Shown: positions 1 to 9,163 of the stretch, piece by piece
Position numbering within the stretch: position 1 is the stretch's first letter
How the letters are laid out: each line of letters begins with the position of its first letter
Source: Desmodesmus armatus
Taxonomy: Eukaryota > Chlorophyta > Chlorophyceae > Sphaeropleales > Scenedesmaceae
Assembly (NCBI GenBank): GCA_007449985.2
Contig: VIIQ02000107.1
Coordinates: 1 to 64,000 of the forward strand
Direction: 5' to 3'
DNA length: 64,000 bases
Notes under the pieces: model-generated
What the model was told of the DNA's origin: nothing
What the model saw: only the letters and a program-made list of their open reading frames with translations
Database searches by the model: none
Translations under genes and position numbers: made by a program

Positions 1-1390
1 TCTGGGCACCACTTCACATTGACTTCTGCACCATGACAGTGGTACCATCCTGCAGCAAGAATGCGTTTTCTGTTTAGGTCCTGCAAGTATGTTGTTCCAA
101 CCAACTGTCGACGAGGTTACAATGCACTGGTATGCTTGTGCATTTCACCCACCTGCAGACTTGCTTTCAAGCTGTCCACCTTGGCAGCATCAAAGCAGAA
201 CAAGCCTCTCGTGCAGCTGTCATCCCTGCAGTCAGCCACTTCCGCCACCAAAAATGTGCTTGGCGATGTGAATTTACGGCTGGATACAACGTTGCATAGC
301 ACACTGCAGCTCTGTTCCCATTGTTCACGTCAGCGATATTGAGATGCATGGTGTACGCTGTTGATGCACTTGTTGTGGTTGTGAGGATGTCAGGCCTTGC
401 AGCATGTCGCAATTTGCATGTAGACTCGCGTGTCTGACTAGCACGTCAGCATGTCGGACTGCGACGGTGGAATGCTGTCGGAACGTCACTTCAGGACCAC
501 AGAATGCAGCACTATGGCGACGCAGCTCTCTTATCGCCAATTGTCACTGTATTCCATCAAAATAAGCAGTTCTCGCTTACATTCACCAAAATGCCAGCGT
601 GATACGCTCAGCGCGTGTCTTGACAGCAAGTCGATCAAACAATAATCAAGCACCGTGTTGAAACGAACAGCCGCTGGTTCTGTTGAACAATCGGTGCCGT
701 TTTTGCACGCGTTGAGTGAGTGTGCGGTGAGTTGCATGGCAGCAGTGGTGTGGCAGTCTGAATGCACTAGTTTAACTGCAGTGCAACAGGAGACACAACT
801 TCAACCTGTATACAGCTGATGCCCCGAGTAGCGCAATACACTCAATTACACTGTCTACTCTCGTTGCCCCTGCAGGACCTTTACTGTCCCAAGAGAGCGC
901 GAGAACATGGCCTGGTGTTCATTTGCATTTGGCCATGCGCCGCAGCAAGCACTGCATGCAGGTGGGGTGGATAAGACCATTGATTCCGTAAGGGAGGGAA
1001 AGCCATGCGATTGGATCAGAAGTGACCATGGAGGGCTGGAGAGGGTGTGGGTTGTTTGGATTGGCTTGACGGGTTGTGCGGTGCTCGTAGCCTGTTGCCC
1101 CCCCCCCTTCCCCACCACACCACTGGTGATGGCATCCCCAAGGGGGCCTGTGGGACACCGTCATCAACCAGACAACTCCACCCGCTATAGTGAGAATGTA
1201 AACAGATGCTCAGAATGCACCCCTGCTTGTTGGATGCTCTGTGTGCCTCACCCTCCCGCGCACAGGTTTTACCTCCAGATGGCAAGCATTGCATTGCTGC
1301 TGAGGAGGCATACCTCATGCATCCGCCGCCCATAGGCAAGTCCAGGGCAACTGGAGAAGCCAAGTCTAGGGACAATGGCAAGCCCTGCCC
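1..1390. other. No gene recognised
   Basis: Only short overlapping open frames on both strands, none with a recognisable domain or consistent splice structure. The stretch may be the 5' part of the mobile locus that follows, but I found no inverted or direct repeat here matching the sequences at 8.8-8.95 kb, so the 5' boundary of that element is unknown. Confidence 0.5.
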
Positions 1391-2344
1391 ATGCGCCAGC
1401 GTGGACGCCACGGCACTACTGCGCGCTACTGTGGTGTGTGCAGTGAGCCGTGGCTGTTCACCCCACGTGCTAACCTGCGGCAAGTGCAGCAGCAGCATTG
1501 TGTCCTTGCTGACCACACCCAACAGCAGCAGCAGCAGCAGCAGCAGCAAAAGTGGCCCAGTTTGGGGCCAGCACAGCCCGTGGCAGTGCTACCCCCGTGT
1601 GTGCCTAGCAGTAACGGAGACTTGGCACAGCAGCGCTACTCTAGACTGGCGGCATCTGCTGACAGTCCAAAGCTGTCTGCAGCGAAGGCACTGCTGCATC
1701 AGAAGGAGGATCAGTCTCATTGCAGGCAGCGTCCTCGTGTGCGTCAGCCAGCAGTAGTAGTACCAGCAACAGCCAGCCGGGTGTCAGCGGCGCCCACAAA
1801 GCCAGCAGCAGCAGAAGCACACACCATCGTGTCGTCAAATCGCTTCTCTGTGCTGCTGCATGATGCGCCAGCAGACGAGGAGGCGATGGACACTGCAGAC
1901 GCCTCCGCATGTCCGGCACAGCAGTGCAGCACACCCAAGCAGCAGCAACAGCAGCAGGCACCCCGGGGAAAAACACCGGCAGCCGGCAGGTTGCAGCGGT
2001 CACGTCCTGCCCAGAGTAACCCTTCTGCTTGCAGTGGTGACCCCACCACAGCTGTGCATGGGCGATGTGGCCACAGGAAGCCAAGCTGCGGCTGTCCCGT
2101 GGCGCAGCAGTCTGCCAGCACTGGGCGCCAACTGGGAATGGTTGTGGCGCTGTTGCTGCTTGTGGCTGGCCTAGGGGTGTTGCTTCTACTACAGCAGCTT
2201 CAGCAGACATCGCTTTTACAGGCTATTACACCGTGCCAGGTTCTGGTGTTTTGGTGGTTGGCAACAGCAATGCAAGCCACGACTGGTACTGGTGTGTCAC
2301 AGCTTGTGTTATATGTTCTGTGGTGTTTGCATGGGTTGCAATAG
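1391..2344 (+). CDS. Gln-rich ORF upstream of the Fanzor-like gene, function unknown
   Basis: 317-codon frame. The N-terminus has a CxxC...H...H-like pattern (YCGVCSEP then HCVLADH) that could be a small zinc-binding unit. This is followed by poly-Gln and disordered sequence with the short motif SSNRFSVLLHDAP, and then a hydrophobic C-terminus. It overlaps the next ORF, in another frame, from 2065 to 2344. The hydrophobic end may be a shadow of that ORF, and the true protein may splice from this frame into it; AG dinucleotides near 2200-2210 could serve. Poly-Gln comes from a CAG run at about 1523-1548. I do not recognise a family. It could be an exon of the mobile-element transcript rather than an independent gene. 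Confidence 0.3.
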   Translation: MRQRGRHGTTARYCGVCSEPWLFTPRANLRQVQQQHCVLADHTQQQQQQQQQQKWPSLGPAQPVAVLPPCVPSSNGDLAQQRYSRLAASADSPKLSAAKALLHQKEDQSHCRQRPRVRQPAVVVPATASRVSAAPTKPAAAEAHTIVSSNRFSVLLHDAPADEEAMDTADASACPAQQCSTPKQQQQQQAPRGKTPAAGRLQRSRPAQSNPSACSGDPTTAVHGRCGHRKPSCGCPVAQQSASTGRQLGMVVALLLLVAGLGVLLLLQQLQQTSLLQAITPCQVLVFWWLATAMQATTGTGVSQLVLYVLWCLHGLQ

Positions 2345-3174
2345 GCCCGTGCAAACGGCCTCTGGCGTGTGCTCTCTGCATGCGTCAGTGGCGTCGTGCA
2401 AGGCACCTTGGGCGTGGCCTCATGCGTCGGTTGCAGCAGCTCTGTATGCGTGGTTTTGTGTGCATTGTGTTGATACGCGGTTTATTGGGTGTGGTTGCTG
2501 GGCTTGATTGTTTGGTACAAAATGGACTGCGTTCTGTGCATCTTGCTGTGTTGATGGGCGGCCCTGCAGCTTGTGCAGTCGTTCTGCTTATATTTGCATG
2601 TTTGAGGGCTGCCTGTATTCATTTGAAACATAGTCATGTGGTGTTGCTCTATAACTGCATCATACTCTGTTTGACGTGCATGGGTGGTGGCATCCTGTAC
2701 GGTTGTTGTGTGCGGGCATTAGAACTTGTCGTAGTTGGATACTGCTTGTGGCAGTGGTCAGACAGACCTGCACTCTTTGCACTGGTCATGCTGTTCCTGG
2801 TGGTGCCGACGGCAGCAGCTCCTGGTTCTGATGCTCCTGGAACAGCACCTACTTCCCCTGGGGCTCGACATGCATTGGCAGCAGCTGTTTCTGCAGCCGC
2901 GGCTACTGCAGCTGTTGCGGCTGGCACCCGTCTCCGTGCTGTTGCTCCTGAGTTCACTCCAGGACAGCAGTACAGAGTGGGTCGTGGCAGTGGGACAGGC
3001 TGTATGCAGACCCAACAGCATCAGAGTCCTTCTGCAGCCACTTCTACTCCTGTTGCTTCTGCTGTCCTTCTTGCTGCTGTTGCCCCTGACCAGCAGCACC
3101 AGCAGCAGCAACGGCCACAGCGCAGGCCTAAGCGGACAGCAGCAGCAGCAAACAGCTGCATTGCTGGCAGGTGA
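2065..3174 (+). CDS. Predicted multi-pass membrane protein ORF
   Basis: 369-codon frame. From about residue 55 to 240 it is a series of hydrophobic segments with Cys and charged residues between them (for example VTACVICSVVFAWVAIG, then HLAVLMGGPAACAVVLLIF, then VVLLYNCIILCLTCMGGGI). An Ala/Gln-rich basic tail follows. The segments are not explained by CTG repeats, so I favour a real coding region over a shadow. A donor-like CAG|GTGACA at 3171 with an acceptor ending at 3240 would join it in phase to a basic segment (KKEGANRKKTRRGG) and, through a second phase-0 intron (3401-3535), to the Fanzor-like exon. A membrane-nuclease fusion is therefore possible on paper. It may equally be a separate gene of the same element. 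No family recognised. Confidence 0.35.
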   Translation: MWPQEAKLRLSRGAAVCQHWAPTGNGCGAVAACGWPRGVASTTAASADIAFTGYYTVPGSGVLVVGNSNASHDWYWCVTACVICSVVFAWVAIGPCKRPLACALCMRQWRRARHLGRGLMRRLQQLCMRGFVCIVLIRGLLGVVAGLDCLVQNGLRSVHLAVLMGGPAACAVVLLIFACLRAACIHLKHSHVVLLYNCIILCLTCMGGGILYGCCVRALELVVVGYCLWQWSDRPALFALVMLFLVVPTAAAPGSDAPGTAPTSPGARHALAAAVSAAAATAAVAAGTRLRAVAPEFTPGQQYRVGRGSGTGCMQTQQHQSPSAATSTPVASAVLLAAVAPDQQHQQQQRPQRRPKRTAAAANSCIAGR

Positions 3175-3535
3175 CAGCGAAGGCAGTGGCAGCGGTGAGG
3201 ATTACGAGCACCGTCAGCAGGCACGGGAGTGTGAGGATAGCAAGAAAGAGGGGGCCAACAGGAAGAAGACCCGGAGAGGGGGGACTGCAGCAGCAGGATT
3301 GCTTGTTCTGCTACTCCAGCAGCTGCTGCTGCTGCTGCTGCTGCTACTGGAGAGCAACAACAGCGGCAAGGCGGCAGGAAGCAGACGAACAAGAGGCAAG
3401 GTGGGTGTATGCATGCACAACGACACCAGCCAATGCAGCAGCTCACCAGCGTGTACATGGCTTTTTCCGCCCAATGTCCCGGACAAGCTGTATACACAAG
3501 CAGCCTCTACCATTGTGTGCTGTTGAGTCAGGCAG

Positions 3536-6500
3536 CAAACGTGTTCACGCCCCTTCACGTCCCTTCTCGTGCGTGCCCCTTCTGCCTTGCACTTCAACTG
3601 TCCGCCAACCATCACCTCCATCTCAGGCGTCATTCGCAGCAGCCTCCACGCGTACCTGGCACCCAAGCGTCAGACAGCCGCCATGCAGCTGCTGGAGGAC
3701 TTGGGACACGCCCAACAGCCGTTGTGCTTCCATGCACGGCTCCTGGCCAATGGCTATATGCAGTGGGGCTTCGAGTGAGTGTGTAGGCTCCTATGCTTTG
3801 CCTGCCACAGCTGGATTGCAACCCAGCCTGATTGCCCAAAATTAGATGACACATGAGCACATCAGCATACAGTGTGCGTTGATGCCAGCGCCATGCACTT
3901 CTCCACTCACAATTTGTGACTGCCGTCTGCTGCCTGTTGCCGCAGGATCTGGTCTGGCCGCAGGACACCCCCACCCGGCTTGTCTACACAAGATGTCGTC
4001 GGCGAACTGACAGAGTTGCTGACGCCTACAAGAAGGAAGCCACGCACCGTGGATACCGAGAGCGAACACCTTTTCTTTGCGGCACTGAAGGCCGTGACAG
4101 TTGTGCCAGGGGCGCAGGCTCCACTGCGGTATAAACTGCCAGAAGCCTTCGAATTCTACGTGCGTGAGGTGTGGCAGGTCGAACACCGCTGTGTGCTGCC
4201 GCATTGTGTGTCGGGCCGTGTTGCTAATGCATGGTTGACTGCATTGGCACAGTCCATGGCACAAAACCATGGCCAGCATGTGCTCAACCTGCCATTGCGC
4301 ATCAAACGCCTGGTCAAGGCTGTGGTCTTGTGTGCATTCTGCACGGCTGGCCTGCCAAGGCCAGGCCGCAAGCAGTTTGGTGTGTTGGCTCGTGGCATGT
4401 CGGATGGGTTGCTCAAGGGTGATGCACTGTCCGTGTTTGCAGCACATGTTTTTGAGCAGCAGCCTGGCCAGCAGCAAGCTGACGAGCAGCGTGTTGTGCT
4501 TGCTGCTTCTTTGCTTAGTGCTCCTGTGCACCATTGCATCAGCAGGCTGCAGCAGCAACGCCTTGCACAACAGCCTGCTCAGCAGACAGACCAGGATTAC
4601 CTACTGCCTGTGCAGCAAGGCACAAACACCATGAACTATATGCATGCACGCATCATAGAACTTGTGCAGGCTTGCAGTGTCATGCGGGCATCAGTGATGT
4701 TGCTGAAGGACACACTCTTTGCTGTTCAGCCATGCTCCACACAGGAGATGGTTGCAGTTGCAATGCAAGCGTCTCAAACAGCTCACCGCATCTGCGACTG
4801 GGCCGCGCACTTGCATGGCATGGCAGCACATCTTGTACCGAGCACACCAGACAATGTAGCCATTGTGTCACACCTGTTGGCTGTTAGCAGGCAGTCTCTT
4901 GGCGTATACAACCAGCTACAGCGCATTCAGCTCGTGGGTCATGTGACGGGGCCTGTGTCCCATGCTGGTATTTTGCACGCCCGTTCGGCGTCTGCTTTTG
5001 CACTAGAAGGCAGCAACAATGCATGCCTGCATGTCAGCACCGCATGTGCCTACATCAACAGCCTTGCAACAGCAACGACAGTGGCAGATGCGGCAGTGGC
5101 AGGAGAGGCAGTAGCAGCAGCACAGGCTGCTGCACCGCCCCCAAACACAGCCGCCATACCTATCGTATGCGGTCCTGCCACGCTTCCTATCAACACCCCA
5201 ACACGCCGCGACCCAGAAACAACAGCAGCACGCACCTTCACCAGCGCGTTGGTGCGTGATGTAGGGTGTGGGTTGCAGGCCACGCAACATGCCTTGCGCT
5301 GTGCTGTTGACCGCCGCAAGCTGGCGGCGGTTGCAGAGTGTGTGCGGAGTGAGGAACTGGCAGGTCAGCTCCACGCAGCCCTGACTTCTACTTCCTCCGG
5401 CGATGCTGCAGCTGCCCTGCTGGCCCCCTTGGCCAGGCTTTGCAGCAGCGTGTTGAGCCATAGTATGCTGCGGCGTGGGCATGTCGTGCTACAGTATGCG
5501 GACCTACTGACGAAGCGGGACAGGCTGCATGCAGCACTTCAGCAGCGTCCACAGGGCCGTCCGCCACCCCCGAAGCAGGCGCAGACCCGGCAGCAGCAGC
5601 GACAGCAGCGGCAGAGAAGGGGGCAGGGGCAGGCTGGTGTAACTACTGTGGTGCTGCCGCCTTTGGCACGCGCACACCGCCAATCGCGGTGTGCTGCAGA
5701 CAAGGCCAGCGCTGCAAGGAAGTACAGCGCGGCACAGACGGCCAGGAATGACTTGCAGCGTGTCCAGGATGCCTTGTTTGCGCGACTGCGCCAGCTGGCT
5801 GCCCCCTCTAACCTGCCCTTGCCAACCTCTTTGCAGCTGCGGCAGTGCTTAACGCAGTTGCGCCGTGCTGTGTGCCTCCTGGACACATGTGAGGCAAAGC
5901 TAGTCGAGGCAGCAGTGACAGCAGAGCGCTTGCGCGGCGAGGCGGCTGCAGTTGTTGCTGGCCAACCACACAGTCAGCAGGGACATCAGCCGAGCGAGGC
6001 GGCAGTGAGGGAGGCATGTGCATCTGCGCGTTTGTGCATGAGGTTGGCTTTGGATCACGCCCGTTTGGTGGTGCCCGTGTTAGGTGCGTGCCCGGATGCG
6101 CCGGTTGTGCCTGGGTTTGGAGTGTGGGCTACCACCCCTGACACGCAACTGAACGAGTGCGGTGACGAGGCCCGTAGTGTGTGGCAGTGGGTTATGGGCA
6201 TGTGTCTGCAAGTGCTATTGTTACTGGCTGTAGACGCCGATGCCGGGAGTGCAGCTGCAAGTGCTCCATCCCGCGCGCCAGCACCGGGATTGTTGAAAGG
6301 CGTGTTGCAGCAAGTCAACAAGATAGAGGCTCAGTGGCGCTCTTGTCGCATTGCATTGCAACGCCTCCCACATAGCATGACGCCGCATCCTCATTATGGT
6401 TTTACACATTTGCACTTGACACCCACACTATTGGGTTTCCTCAGAAAACATCTGTCCGGCATGAGTCCCGAGGCACGCAATGATTGGCGGGTGTGGCGGC

Positions 6501-8338
6501 GGCAACAGCGTGGTGTTGACCCACTACCCGTGGCTGGTGTTGACACTGTTGATGTCATCTGCGATGGTGCTGTAGAGGACATCGCGTCTAACAAGGATTT
6601 ATTTAGTTTGTTGTTTGACCTTGACCGCTTGAGGGTCTTGTGTGGGGAGGGAAGGCCCAGTGGGAGACGCAGCTTTGCAAACCACCTTAGCACTGACTGT
6701 GTGTCGTTGCATGTGCATGCGACACACAACAAAGACGAGCGTGCCACCAGAAGCGCGGTCAGGTCTCTTGATGGACAGCAAAAGGCCCGCAGGGCCCGGC
6801 AGCGCGTGGCCGAGGCAGCTGCCCTGGACCATGCCCGGCAGGCCGTGGGCAGGGCAATCAAGTTGCCAACACCAGGCACAACCCCTGCGTATGTATTTGG
6901 CGGGGGTGATGATGACTGCAGCACTGTTTGTAGCACTGTGGCCGCTGCATCTAGATCTAGGTCAGACCATGTACGGGTACTGGACGGTGACTGGCGTGTC
7001 CTTGTGGCCCGCAATGCTAGAGACGGCCCTGTAGTCACGCACGTGCCCGCACAGGCCCTGCCCAAGCAGGTCAAGACAAAGCCGGAAGGCTTGGCACAGC
7101 ATTGGGTTGACTCCCATGCATCTGACCCAGCAGAGGGTGCTTCGGTGGAAGAGTGGGACTTGGCAAGTGATTACAGTGTGGACAGGACTAGCTACGACTT
7201 TTCTGACTCTGACTCAATTGACAGTAGCTTTTGTGTGGAGTCCAAATGTGACAGTTGTGCGCCTACTGTTGGACAGCCGGCTCTGGTACATGGCAGATGT
7301 GTGACTGTTGAGGCAGGATGTGGGCTGCGGGTGACTGGAGTTGACCCAGGTGTGACCAGCATCGTGACTGCGGTCACTGCAAACCATGGCGTGCGGGGCG
7401 ACGGCACTGATGGAGGGGATGGCTGGGTGTATGCTGTTAATGGGAGGGAATACCGGTCTGCATGTGGGCTAGATAGGCAGCGCCATTGGCTGCATGGGCG
7501 TATCAAGCGTGCTGGTGTGGCACTGCTGCTCAAGCACTTGCAGAGAACCGGCGAGAAGCATGGCCAGCATGACGCCTTTGTTTTGCATGCACGTAAGGCC
7601 ATTCATGCTTTTCCTCAGTTGCATGCTGTGTACGGTTGCAGGTCTGCCCGGCATCACCGGTTTAGAATTGGCATGCTGCAGGACCGGCAAATGCACAGGA
7701 TGTGCCAGTGCTTGGCATTGGGGCACACGGGGGTGCAAGGGCGCAAGTGGCAGAAGCCGATGGGTTGCAATGCAGGCCCGTGTGTCCCCCGGCCAAGTGT
7801 TGCTGTTGTTTGCATGGGGGATGCATCAGCAGGTTGGGGCGGGCCAGTGTCACGGTCCATCAGTGCCCCTGTCATGAAGCTGAGGAACTTTTTTAGGGCA
7901 CAATATGGGTCGGCAGACGGCGTGACTCGTGGTGGGCGCACAGACATGCATTGGGTGTCTGTGCACGAGTACCGGACCAGCCAGACCTGCTCTCGCTGCT
8001 ATGACGAACGTGGGCTGAAACAGCACCGCAGGGGACGTTTCAAGCTCAAGCAGTGTGTGCATGGCGAGGCTGTGTCGACACCTGACAGGTTGCGGGAACA
8101 ACTGCATCATGTTGTGGTTGGAGAGGATAATCACTCGCGGCGTGTACCATTGGTCCTGGACAGGGATATCAACGCTGCCCGTGTGTTGACAGCCAGGGGG
8201 GTGGCACAACTGGTGCCTGCCATGTGTGTACACCAGGGGCAACTACAGCAGCTGGCACGCTGTGTTGACCGTGTGGTGCGCAAGGACTGGTTAAACCGGC
8301 AGCGGCGGCCACGACAAGAAGAGGGGGCAGCAGTGTAA
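3536..8338 (+). CDS. Fanzor/TnpB-like RNA-guided nuclease (giant)
   Basis: The frame is open from exon start 3536 through an intron at 3775-3945 (GA|GTGAGT...CCGCAG|G, joined as GAG) to the stop at 8338. The uninterrupted 3' exon alone gives about 1450 codons. Numbering from nucleotide 3980, the C-terminus carries RuvC-I VTGVDPGV (Asp1122), a GDAS segment (Asp1281) where TnpB has its RuvC-II Glu, VHEYRTSQTCSRC (Glu1330, Cys1337, Cys1340), a partial second zinc half (QCVHG) and RuvC-III LDRDINAARV (Asp1396). Loss of the usual RuvC-II Glu with an alternative Glu about 45-50 residues later, in an E-[FY]-R-T-S context before CxxC, is the layout described for eukaryotic Fanzors; here the spacing is 49. 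Known Fanzors make RNA-guided double-strand cuts. The roughly 1100-residue N-terminal part is unusually long, with helical, basic and low-complexity stretches. A further upstream exon to 3400 (AAG|GTGGGT...GGCAG|CAA, phase 0) is plausible; the true start is unresolved. Confidence 0.82.
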
Positions 8339-8540
8339 GCAGCGGCTGTGGCAGCAGCAGGGGGTGTCGGCGGGGTGGCAGTGCACCATCAGCCAATCCC
8401 CGGTGGTGCCAGGGCTAGATGTGTGGGATCGTTTAGCAGTGCCTATTGGTTTACAATGTCGCTGAACTGCCCCGCGGGGCTTGGAGGTCCCCAGCAGAGG
8501 GGAGACCCTCTGCTGAGTGGGGGTGGGGTGTTTGGGGGGG
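8339..8540 (+). ncRNA. Candidate omegaRNA-like structured 3' region
   Basis: Immediately after the Fanzor-like stop lies GC-rich sequence with a perfect 12-nt palindrome (GCCCCGCGGGGC, 8469-8480). It is followed by a perfect 10-bp stem (CAGCAGAGGG, 8492-8501, with CCCTCTGCTG, 8506-8515) closed by a GAGA (GNRA-type) loop, then a G-run. TnpB and Fanzor guide RNAs are typically transcribed from, or just beyond, the 3' end of the nuclease gene, so position and structure fit. This is inference: no guide segment or RNA end can be seen from sequence alone. Confidence 0.35.
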
Positions 8541-8777
8541 GGGGGGGGTGTTTTAGTTTTGGCCTTACCATCGGTGTGCCGGGCAAGATTTGCAGCATTG
8601 TACAATTAGCATTGTCTGCAAGACTTTCAGTTGCATCCCTGCAAAGGGATTGCTTGCTCTGCGAAAGCAGGCAAGTTGCGCGTCAACTGCGCAAAAACCG
8701 GCCTGTGCATCACTGGCTCGGTGGGCAGCCATTTTTTCTTTATGGGTCGAGTTTCTCCCCAGCTGCCCATGAAGAAC

Positions 8778-8808
8778 ACACCAGGATACTTTGAAAGTTT
8801 CCTGGTGT
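8778..8808. repeat. 31-nt near-perfect palindrome
   Basis: Left arm ACACCAGGA-t-ACTTT, centre G (8793), right arm AAAGT-t-TCCTGGTGT. Of the 15 position pairs only 8787/8799 (T-T) fails to pair. It lies 440 nt downstream of the Fanzor-like stop and just before a set of direct repeats, so it may mark a transposon end or a 3' RNA structure. Confidence 0.7.
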
Positions 8809-8839
8809 GACTATTCAAACCTCGACAAGGAGTTGATTA

Positions 8840-8941
8840 ATCACATCACGACCGATTTCATCACATCACGATCGACAAGGAGACAGATGCATGAAGGTGT
8901 GCACCATGGCACCAGAAAATCTTGATTTCATCACATCACGA
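8840..8941 (+). repeat. Three direct copies of ATCACATCACGA
   Basis: Copies end at 8851, 8871 and 8941. The second and third extend upstream to an 18-nt identical unit starting GATTTCATCACATCACGA (8854-8871 and 8924-8941). TCGACAAGGAG is also repeated (8822-8832, 8872-8882). The cluster separates the Fanzor-like locus from the Aph-1 gene. Confidence 0.75.
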
Positions 8942-9163
8942 AAGAGCTCTGCCCAAAACTTGAGCCACACGCACAGCTTGTTGTCAGCAAGCCTTCAGCA
9001 GTCCTCATCCAATCAGCAGTCCTTACCCATAATAGGGCAACAAACAAGCTAATAGTACTCCTATAGCTGTCCACCAGTGCAGCATGATGCAGCAACAGCA
9101 GCAGCGAGGAACAGCAGCACACCGCTCTGCCACCTAAGCAGACCAGCACCAAACAGCATCAGC

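Noticed and set aside
3840..4570. 242-codon minus-strand frame under the Fanzor-like gene
   Set aside because: Antisense to a well-supported coding exon; no domain and no splice support.
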